Positions 49,001 to 61,000 of a stretch of 64,000 nt of DNA are shown piece by piece (the stretch's first letter is position 1; the number at the start of each line of letters is the position of its first letter). Below the pieces are notes generated by a model that was given only the letters and a program-made list of their open reading frames with translations, did no database searches and was not told where the DNA came from. This stretch comes from Paracentrotus lividus (lineage: Eukaryota; Echinodermata; Echinoidea; Camarodonta; Echinidae), in NCBI GenBank assembly GCA_940671915.1, contig CALNVZ010000174.1, forward strand, positions 73,402,054 to 73,466,053, in the 5' to 3' direction. A program made the position numbers and the translations under genes.

Positions 49001-52000
49001 TTCTTTAGAAGTGTACAGAGACTTTAAATAATTATTGGATATGTGTTCATTAGAATGAACTAGTACAAACTGCTCCCTTCAAAATGAGGTGCTAGGAACC
49101 AAGCAAATTTCTTCATTATCAAGAAATCTTGTTCTACTAAAAGATTGAAATTGGAATCAAAACCTTTTGCCTTTGTTATAACGAGATCTGGTATTTGTGC
49201 TACTCGGATTTGTTGCATTTGTGCTACTCCATTTAACGTCCCTCGGATAGGATGTTAAATGGAGGTCCCATGTAAAGGTGAGTCACAACCTTTGCACGTT
49301 AAAGAACCCACTGCACTATTTGTATAAGAGTAGGGGGAAACCCCGGTGCAGTGGTCGACCTGCATACCCCCAATCAGTTATATTGGAGGAGAGACCTGCG
49401 GGTTACAGTGATTCAGTTCACTTTTTGCCTTCCATGGCACAGGTGACGCCAAAATGAATAATAATAATAAATAATAAACAATAATAATAATAACTATAAC
49501 AAGGTCTTCTTGTATTTGTGCTATAACAAATGATTAGATTGTTTAGCTTAGCTACAGCCTTCCTTGACACTCAGTATCACATCAGCATTGAAGACATCCT
49601 AGATATGTCTTACCTGGGTCTTTAGTGACAAGCAGATTGCGGCTCTGATGTTCTCTCAAGTAGCGACTGAGACGGGTCTTGCCCTGACCAGGTTCCAGGT
49701 TTAAAGGTATAGATAACGAGAAGCTCGCCTGTACAACGAGGAATGGGGATGATCGAATTTCATTTTTAAAAAGGAAACATGTAGTATGTCATGTGGTAAG
49801 ATTATGAATACATAAATATCGATGTTTACTTGTGTATTTACCAAGTATAATTCTACTTCTAATAAAAGTAAACAATATATCAGTATCACTATGAATACTA
49901 TAGATTTTCAATAGGATCTATTGATCGTGTAACATCAATATTACTATTCACACTGCAATATATATCCCAGGCAATTTCATTGAAGGGATGTTATTATGTG
50001 ATATGAAACAGTAAGAAAAATCAACAAAATGAAAACATTACAAGGCTCTCAAAAAGTGTATTAGGACAATAACTCCTGGACAATTACCCAGGACAACTAC
50101 CCCAGAAATTGGGTTAGTGATAGGTGTCGAGTTAGGAGGTAGAGGAATGGGGATGATCGAATTTCGTCTTTAACAAGGATACATGTAGTATGTCATGGGT
50201 AAGATTATGAATACATAAATATTGATGTTTACTTGTGTATTTACCCAGTATAATTCTACTTCTAATAAAAGTAAACAATAGTATTATATCAGTATCACTA
50301 TGAATACTATAGATTTTCAGTAGGATCTATTGATCGTGTAACATCAATATTACTATTCACACTGCAATATATATCCCAGGCAATTTCATTGAAGGGATGT
50401 TTGCATGTGATATGAAACAGTAAGAACTAGATGAATCTTCGTCCGCGCACGGTCGGAAGGCATGCCTCCGTATTGCCACATCGGAAAAAAAAGGCATGCG
50501 CATGTTGTAGTTATTTTTAGCATTCGCTTTAATACCATGACATCTTTGAGATATTGACCCAATCTATTAAAGTTGTATCATCAGAATTATTTCCAACTCA
50601 GGAAGGTGGCTAACTGATGTAATAAAAAGGATAAATGTTTAAGTTGATCTGTCAAGGTCCTTCAGAAATGCACAAACGAGTCATTTACATAAATAACCAG
50701 TGACCTTTGATGTCCTGACCTCAAAAATCTAATCAGTTCATCTTCCTCCACATACTGACCCAAGTTTGAAAGTTGTCCATAAAACGGTTCGAAGTTAAGC
50801 AAGAACGTGCCATTTTCATGTATACAAATGACGTCTGTGACCCTTGACCTTTGACTTCATGACCTCAAAATATTAATAAATTCATTGTCCTTACCATATG
50901 CACACATGACCCAAGTTTGATGTTCATCCATCAAACTGTTCTTAAGTTATCGCAAGACAACGCATTTTCACGTACACAATGTCCTCTGTGGCCTTTGAAC
51001 TTTGACTCATGACTCAATAAATTCTAATCAGTTTATTGTCCGTCCCATATGCACATATGACCCAAGTTTGAAATTGATCCGTCAAACGGTTTTTAAGTTT
51101 ATTGGCGAGAAAGCCATTTTCATGTACACAATGACCCTCTGTGACCTTGTGACCTCATGACCCCAAAATCTGATAGTTCATTGTCCTCCCATATGTAAAT
51201 ATGATCCAAGTTTGAAGTTGATTCCTCAAACGGTTCTTAAGTTATCGCAAGAACGAGAGCCATTTTCACGTACCAATGACCTGTGACTTTTGACCTCATG
51301 ACCCCAAAATCTAATAAGTTTATTGACCCTCATATATGCACATATGACCCAAGTTCAAATTTATCCCTCAAACGGATCTTAAGTTATCGCAAGAACGAGC
51401 ATTTTCATGTACAACAATGACCTCTGTGCTTTGACCTCATGACCAAATTCTAATTAGTTCATTGTCCCTACATATGGCATACATGATCCAAGTTTGAAGT
51501 TTGACCCGTCAAACGCGTTCTATTAGTTATTGCGAGAACGAACCATTTTCATGTATACAATGACATCTGTGACCTTTGACTTTGACCTCTCATGACCCTA
51601 AATATCTAATCAGTTCATTGCCTCCCATAGGTACACATTACCCAAGTTTGAAGTTGACCCGTCAAAACGGTTTTTAAGTTATGGCGAGAACGAGCCATTT
51701 TCATGCATACAATGACCTCTGTGACCTTTGACCTTTGACCTAATGACCCCAAAGTCTAATCAGATCATTGTCCTACTACATATGCATACATGTCGCAAGT
51801 TTGAAAGTGATCCGTCAAAGCGGTTCTTAAGTTATCGCGAGAACGAAAACGGGACGGACGGACGGACGTACGGACGGACGGACGGACAACCCGAAAACAT
51901 AATGCCTCAGGCACCACCTTCGGTGGCGGAGGCATAAAAATCAACAAAATGAAAACATTAGAAGGCTCTCAAAAAGTGTATTAGGACAATAACTCCTGGA

Positions 52001-55000
52001 CAATTACCCAGGACAACTACCCCAGAAATTGGGTTAGTGTTAGGTGTAGAGTTAGGAGGTAGATTTTGGCGGGGGAAGTAATCCTGTGGTACTTGTCCAA
52101 GGAGTACTTGTCCCAGAACCCTCAAAAAGCAATAACCTGACAAGACTTACCTGATCATGATAGACTTCTAGTAGTGGTTGTCTATCCTGGGAATCATACA
52201 CTTTCAAGAACCTATGAGAAAGATGAATTAACAAAATAAAATGTACATGTATTTGGTAAATTTGTAGCTATACAGTTTGTTTTCAACCCTTATGAAGAAT
52301 TTTGCCTGTATTAGTTCAACATGTTTTCATCATTAACAACGTCACAAGTGATATTTGCTCTACGATTTGTGGTCAAAGATTAGGGCCTGTGTTTGGATTG
52401 TATTTTAGGTTAGGTTCATAAAGTAAATTTTGCTTGGTAAAGGTTAGTATAGTGCTGGATCTAACACTGAGCATAATCACTTTAAAGGAGTTAGAAATTG
52501 AGCAAAAGACATATCACAAAATTGCTTTAAATGTTCAATATAATGAAAAGTTTTAGATTAGCATCGGAAAACAAAAAGAAACATATTTGATATTTTAAAT
52601 AAAAGTCATTATAGTAATGTTACTATTCCTGAAACACATGTAAAACATTAAAATTGTATTTCAAGATTAAACACACAATAGATGATTTTCGTACTTTTCC
52701 ATGAATGGAACAAGGAGTGCTTTGATTTGATCGCCAGCGAAGAAGTTTGGTAAGATAGGTGGTAGAGGAACAGTTTCTTCCAGGTCAAAGTTTATAGGTG
52801 GGGGCAGTGTAGACCCATCCTGTTTCAACGAGAAAGGGTATGATAAGACATTTTACATAAATTGTTGCTAATATTGCATTTAACCCAAATGTGCACAACA
52901 ATAATATTTTAGTATAAAATACAAATAATTCCACATAAAGCTTTAAACATCTTGGCATCAAGGACAGAAAAGAGATTAAATTCTGTGACTATAATTCTAG
53001 TTCATGTTTGAAATATGTTCACACTAGATCCGCATTTAGAATAGTTGTGTGGTAGGAGCATTATTTCAACATGTAATTTCTATTTGTGATGAGTCACAAC
53101 ACATGAATCTCTCTATCCTTGCCCAAATTGTGTTTAAATTCCTTTACACAATGTACATAAATTATGTTCATCAATAACATAGTGAGCCTGAATTTCACCT
53201 TGATGTTAAAAAAAGATATTGGTTCTGTGTTAAAAATATATGAGTTAGCACCCTTCTTTGATTGATGCAAACCTGTATTCTATCACCTGAAAATTAAATT
53301 TCTTACAAATAATCAAAAAATGAAAAATCAAGATCTACTTACCAAAACTTCAACCTTTGGGAATCTGGAACGAACAGCACTGAAAAAGAAGCACATTTAG
53401 GATCAGCTTCTGTACAGTTTATTAACAACTACATATACCTCTATGAGGAAAAGGGTCATTTCAAAGATGTAAAAAATAAAGGGGTGGTCCTGCTGAATTT
53501 ATTCACAACGCAAGAGCCCAAATTTAAGATAATTCTACATTTCTAGGGTCATTTAGTTTAATTAAGTTTTTGAAAAGGGAAGTCAAATTAAGAATGTGAG
53601 TTTGAGATTCTCACTGTTACAGATTATTACACTTCTGGAGAGCTGTGAAGAATAGAGAAGATATTGATCTGCATAAATGTAGCAATATGATCTCAAGAAA
53701 ATTATCCAGACATGTGAGCATATCTGATGTGAATGAAATACAATTAGGCATTGAAAACCTTCAGCAGAATTTTATATTTACCAGTTTAATCACAAGACAT
53801 CATCTTTATTATGATTTCATGATGGGTTTCCAGATTGATTGGCCTTCAATATACTACATTCACACAAAACAAGAAGAGACTATAGACTGATTCATAAACT
53901 TACAGCAAGAATACACACAAGGAACAGACTAGACATGCAAGGACCATTGATCCTAAATAGATGACAAAGAATCTTACCTCAATAGGTACCAGAAGAAAAT
54001 CTTCTAGTCAACACAAGTCTTTGTCAAAGAAAGTTCTGCCACTTTAAACTTAATTCTACACCTCCTTACTTTTGGGTAATATTATTAATATTTTAGCTTC
54101 AGAGCTACATCCTATTAAACTACTAATAGCAATAGAATCCCGTAAGTGTCCAAGACTATGCTAACAGTCACATTTACATTGATGATATACAAAGCAAGAG
54201 TAGAGAATCCATAGATATGAATAGAATGGATAGAAAGGGTGACAAAAAAGCACACACATATAAACACATAGGAGGTGCTAATGGGATGAACACCATAAAT
54301 ACCAGTCCTTTGAATTAAATTCACATAATATGGATTAAAATTTTGTTCTTCTTCCACTCCTAAGGGTGAACACACCTTAGTATAACAATGCCAAAGATGT
54401 CCTTTGTCTTAAGTTTGACATATTTCAATATGAAATTTCATAATTCTGAACCTTTGTCATGGTTCTGTATTCTTGTGGCTGAAGAAAACTCTTGTATTTC
54501 AAGGTAATATTTTCAAGGCAAGGTCTTGTATTCATTCACCCATAGCATGGTGTGACTACTCTTCCCTGGATTGGTATGGTGATGGCAGGTCCCCGTTTGA
54601 GCGTCTGTCTTAGGTTGCCCTCTTACACTGAGGATCTTACCCGTCATGGACGCTCTAAACTGTCAGGACCTGCAGTGACCCATTGGCCACGTTGATTGAC
54701 CGCATCTTCATATGTTGTTGTACCTCACAAGGTGATACAGACTTTCTCTTCATTCCAAAGATCTTCATGTATTGATGGAATAGCTGGCTGTAGACGTTGC
54801 TGTTTTGACACTGATGGTTTTTACGTTGATTAGAACTTTTATTTTACACTTCGTATTGATGATGGCGAGACTGGTTGATATGACAAGCAGGCCTTTGTTG
54901 ACTTGCATTATACATGCAGCAAGGCATCCGTTGTACTGATAGGTCACCTTATCATCAGGGATATGGCTGAGGCTGCAACTATTTCTTTCTTCATTCTTTC

Positions 55001-58000
55001 AATCTCTTGTTGCCGACTTTATATCCTCCATCCAGGAGACAAATTGTCTCTGGCAATGCATTTTCATATGTCTGAGATTGCTTATTTCAGGCATATACTC
55101 TGGGCATTGCAAACTATGTGGTATGATCACTCCTCATCAAATGGTATCAATATTCGTTATGAAAAGGAACCAATTCTGAGCTGGTATTTGAAAGTGTTCA
55201 TCCCAATGTTGTAGAGAACAGACAAAGGATTGGGAAGTGAAAATAGATGAGAAATACGAGACATGGAGAAAAGGGATGAGACACAGCACTACACATGCTG
55301 GAAGTGATGTAAAATGTATATCCTAGAGACTGTCACATGTACTTCTCAATAAAAAGGATTAATTAGCCTAAATTTGATACCCAGTTGTTAAAACTTAATG
55401 TGAACCAAGTTTTAAAATTTGCTTTTACAGTGTAATAACCCTGTAATTTTTACTTTTACTTCAAAATATAAACTTATGAACATGTATAGTGTCAGCCTCA
55501 AGATATCAAAACAACCAAAGAAGAAGGGGGTAAAGAGGGACAAATACAAAATTTAGCAAACAATTATCAAAGAATTGGCATGATTAATGAAAACATAAAA
55601 TGCAGTGGGCATAATGCAGAAATAATGGATAGGTATTTTATGAAAAGAAAAGTCTTGTTTATCTTTATAAATAATGCATCAAAAAGGAGTGTCATGACTA
55701 AAACTTGTCAAGTTCATCACATTTGCAACAGCAAGTAAGACATCTGTTCATGTGTATTTAGACTGGAAAGGAGAACACTAACACAATGATGACAACGTGC
55801 GTGGGGAATTTCTTAATCCTAAATACATGACAGTGCATGCTTAACTGGATCTCAAGCAATTTGTGTACATACTGCACGATGGACAAAACACATGCCACGT
55901 CGTGCTTCCTTTTTCAACAGCATGAATATGACAACATCCAGTGGATTGTAACCATGACATCAGGAAGAAAATGTGCATTACAGCTAAAGCTAAATCTGCA
56001 TCATAATCATCTTCTTTTAAACTTTTGCTCTATATTATCGCAACTCCATTAACTGGGCTCAGACCATGACCTTTTGAGGCTATTGATACCACCACCATTT
56101 ATAAATCAGGACCAGATGCTATCTTGTTGCTTGGTAACAAGATGCAGCTATTCTCCTGGTAGCCAACCTTCCTTGGACCCTCTGGAATTGTTCAGCCATA
56201 CCTTATGTAAGTTGACTGTTCCCTGAAGTTATCACAGAGAGGGTTACCATCGAGTGTTAGCTCCTTTAATTTGAGTCCCTTCAGGTGTTCCAGCTCTGCT
56301 TCCGATCTCAGCTGGAAAGAAAACAGAAACAAAGCTCTCCAAAATAATAATAATAAAGGAAACAACTTAAAATGTATGACTGTTTTCATTTGTTCCACTG
56401 GCTTTTTGTATGCTAATGTTTTTATAAATGTTTTTATATCAGACTTCATTCAATATTAATCATCTTATTTTGCTTCTATTGCTATGCTTTTCCTTTGTGT
56501 CTCCCTACAAGAAAAGATACAAGCAAATATCTTCCAAGTATTGATGGAATAGCTGGCTGTAGAAGTTGATGGATTGAAATGGTGTTTACGTAGATTATAA
56601 CTCTTATTTTACACTTGTATTGAGAATGGTGAGATGAGTTGATATGACAGGCAGAGCTTTGTTTATTTGTCAGGCATCGGTAGGGTTATGGCTAAAGGTT
56701 CTCTAACGACATTGCAGCAATCAACACAATTCTACATCTATTTTCTTTAATCCTAATGTTAACTCACATTGTTGCGTGCTAGACTGAGCGACGTGATATT
56801 GGGCATCTTCAGGGGTAGGTCAGACATACTCTTCAAGTTGTACAGTTTATTGGCGTCAAGCTGGAGTATCGTCATCTAGAAGATAAGATATATAACCACT
56901 TCTCATGAATGAAATTGAAATTTTCTTCAGACACTGATCGTAAAATCTTAATTTGTTTTAATTGTCAGTCACAGGATATTCTCTTTTTGTAAGCACTTCA
57001 TGAAGAACTAGATGAATCTTCGACCGCGCACGGTCGGAAGGCATGCCTCCGTATTGCCACATCGGAAAAAAAAGGCATGCGCATGTTGAGTATTTTACAT
57101 CCATTTATACCATGACATCTTTGAGATATTGACCCCAAATCTATTAAAGTTGTATCATCAGAATTATTTCCAACTCAGGAAGGATGGCTACTGATGTAAT
57201 AAAAAGGATAAACATGTTTAAGTTGATCTGTCAAAGGTCCTTCAGAAATTGCACAAACGAGTCATTTACATAAATAACCAGTGACCTTTGATGTCCTGAC
57301 CTCAAAAATCTAATCAGTTATCTTTCCTCCCACATCACGCCCAAGTTTGAAAGTTGATCCATAACGGTTCAGAAGTTACAGCAAGAACGTGCCATTTTCA
57401 TGTATACACATGACGTCTGTGACCCTTGACCTTTGACTTCATGACCTCAAAATAATATAAATAAATTCATTGTCCCTACCATATGCACACATGACCCAAG
57501 TTTGATGTTCATCCATCAAACTGTTCTTAAGTTATCGCAAGAACAAGCCATTTTCACGTACACAATGTCCTCTGTGGCCTCTAACTTGACCTCATGACTC
57601 TAAATTCTAATCATTTTATTGTCGTCCCATATGCACATATGACCCAAGTTTGAAATTGATGCGTCAAACGGTTTTTAAGTTTATTGCGAGAACAAGCCAT
57701 TTTCATGTACACAATGACCTCTGTGACCTTTGACCTCATGACCCCAAAGTTCATTTTTCCCTCCCATATGTAAATATGATCCAAGTTTGAAGTTGATCCT
57801 CAAACGGTTCTTAAGTTATCGCAAGAACGAGAGCCATTTTCACGTACACAATGACCTGTGACCTTTGACCTCATGACCCAAAATCTAATAAGTTTATTGA
57901 CCCTCATATATTGCACATATGACCCAAGTTTCAAGTTTATCCCTCAAACGGTTCTTAAGTTATCGCAAGAACAAGCAAATTTCATGTACACAATGACCTC

Positions 58001-61000
58001 TGTGACCTTTGACCTTTGACCCCAAATCTAATCAGTTCATTGCCCCTCCATATGCACACATTACTCAAGTTTGAAGTTGACCGCGTACACAGTTCTTAGT
58101 TATTGCGAGAACGAACCATTTTCATGTATACAATGACATCTGTGACCTTTGACCTTTGACCTCATGACCCTAAAATCTAATCAGTTCATTGCCCTCTCCA
58201 CATAGGCCACATTACCCAAGTTTGAAGTTGACCCGTCAAACGGTTTTTAAGTTATGGCGAGAACGAGCCATTTTCATGCATACAATGACCTCTGTGACCT
58301 TTGACCTTTGACCTAATGACCCCAAAGTCTAATCAGATCATTGTCCCTACCATATGCATACATGATCCAAGTTTGAAAGTGATCCGTCAAACGGTTCTTA
58401 AGTTATCGCGAGAACGAAAACGGGACGGACGTACGGACGGAGTACGGACGGACGGACGGACGGACGGACGGACAACCCGAAAACATAATGCCTCCGGCAC
58501 CACCTTCGGTGGCGGAGGCATAAAAATGTACAACTGCCAATGATAAACTGTCACTAGTAATCAAAACTTGGCCAGGGCCTTGTTTTCCTTCTGGACATAA
58601 AATTTCCAAATTTCTATTTCGATTTATATTAGATTAATAACGCGGAAACAACATTATAACATAAATAGGACAAAGAGTATGAAAGTAGTATATGTCATGT
58701 TTACCTCTGGAATGTTTTCAGTAATTATTTTGAGGATTGCTGCAAAGTGGGCAGGCCTTTCTAAAATCATGTATAGCTTTCCTTTCAAATCTGCAAGAAA
58801 TCAAGACATCAGAGAGAGAGACAATGGTATGAGCTACAAAATACTATTTAAAACATAGAAGCATGTATCCACACAATAAAATCATAAATACACAAAGTTC
58901 AGAATATCTTTAACTTTTTCATTTGTTTTCCCTTTTTGTGTGTTGGAACATGGCTATAAATTATCACAATCAGAATTTCATGCCTGTATAAAAAAAAAAA
59001 ACACATCTGAAATAAGGATTCAGCAATGTGAGCTACTTGTTATTTATATTCTATTTAAATTAAACAAAAATAAAAATGACCTAGCCTTTGTATAATTGAA
59101 TAATCCCAATACATGCATATGACATTAAACAAGATTATACAGGCAAAACATTCTGAATCAAATTTATTATTTTTCATTATTGTTGACAAAAGTGGAATAG
59201 GCACAAAAACAAAATTTAACCTGCTGTTTTCATTCAGTTATATATCATACTTACCAGCATCGTTAGTGAAGTTACCTAGGTCTAGAGATTTTGATGAGGG
59301 GTCGTAACGTCTACTCATCACTTGTTTGAGGAGGTCTTGGTCCTTCTCATTGAAGATAGACTTAATAGGTGGTCTGCATGGTCTAGTCTGTATGATGATC
59401 TGATAATATGATAAACATAATTGTACTGTACCTGTAGAAATATTCACAGGAAATAATTTTTCGCGGATTTCGCTCAGGCGCAAATTTAAAAACGTGAATA
59501 TATAAGCATGCTTTCTTATGCACGTTTTGAATGGGTTCAATTACATTTGTATATTTAAATGCAGTGCGAATTTAACCCTAACCAGACTGGGGTGTTTTGG
59601 TAGCTGTCAAGACTGGGGGGGGGGGGGGGCCATGATGGCCCCCCCCCCCTAAGATCTCGGCCGCCGATCGCGCGACCGCGCCGAAAATTTGCACGATGGT
59701 AGTGAGCCATGTAATCTACAAGACTGCGCTGTTAATATTTCCAAAATAATATGAATTTTTTAAATATGAATTAATTATGCTAATTTATGCATGAAATCAT
59801 ACTTTTTGCTCTAATTGAAAAAATAAAGCTCCTAGAATGCTAATTTTGTGTATTTTATTCCTTATAGCATTCCTAACAATTGTACTAGAAAAAAATTCTT
59901 GTTTCAAAATTAATTTCTTATGTATTTTATTGTTTTATGAATTTCTTATGTATTTCTTTGTTTTTTCGACCTTTTGTTTTTCTTTTTTTTTTATGCAAAA
60001 ATCATTTAAGAACCATTTTTAAGCATAAATATGCTAAAATACATTGATTTCAGCCAATGAAAGTGAAAATAATCATATCTTTATGAATTAGGTGAGAAAA
60101 CTCAATTTGCATTGACTTTGTACACAATATCACGTTTTTGAGCCATTTTCGGTCTGACGGATATTTTTGAAAATCGTGCAGCGTTGTAACGGTACTACCG
60201 ATTTTAGCGAAAATGGTTTCAAAAGATGCGTGAGACTTGAAAGTAAAAAGTCAGCAAGCAGCGTGATCAGAAAATTTCATGCGGCGGAGTGGTCGCGGAA
60301 AATGTCGAGGGGGGGGGGGCCATGATGGCCCCCCCCCCCCCAGTCTGATTAGGGTTAAGAGCAGGCAAATATATTTTGAAGCCGCTCAGCACAAAACAAT
60401 CATTGCGTAGAAATAACAGTGAATAAATATCAAGGACATATAAAGTTTCACTACTTCAATAATATACAATAGACTTCCTGGATAAAGACAATTATGAAAT
60501 CAAGAAATCACAATTTGCAGAAAATTGGGTGATTCCTCAGAAAAGAGCAAAATAAGGATTGATTCTGATCTTGTGTCGGGTCGTCCAAGCAAGTGCTTGT
60601 AATTTGCAACATATCTGCAATATCTTGCGCTCAGACTGCTTGTGAGATAATGGTCTACTCCTAGTCTCAATTTGACCTACTTTTAAGATATTTACTCAAA
60701 ATTTCATCTCAAATTATTAATGAAACATGAATACATGTGGTATGGGTATATTTATATGCAAATGGAACAACTTGAGGACATATCTAACAGATTCATTCCA
60801 AAATGACTTTGGATACAACAACTCAAATTGAGCTTCAACTTCATTGTGGCTAAAATTTGGGTAAAATATATTACCTTGTATCCGCTTTGCGTTGTTATTC
60901 TTTTACTGACGTCTTTTAATGCATCACCAGTAGCCAAATCATCCACATAGAATACAGCATGCTGATTATCATACGAAAACTGCAAAAACACAAACATTAA

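Noticed and set aside
49205-49440. Full SINE with polymerase III promoter
   Set aside because: A and B boxes could not be confirmed by eye, so only a dispersed repeat is claimed.
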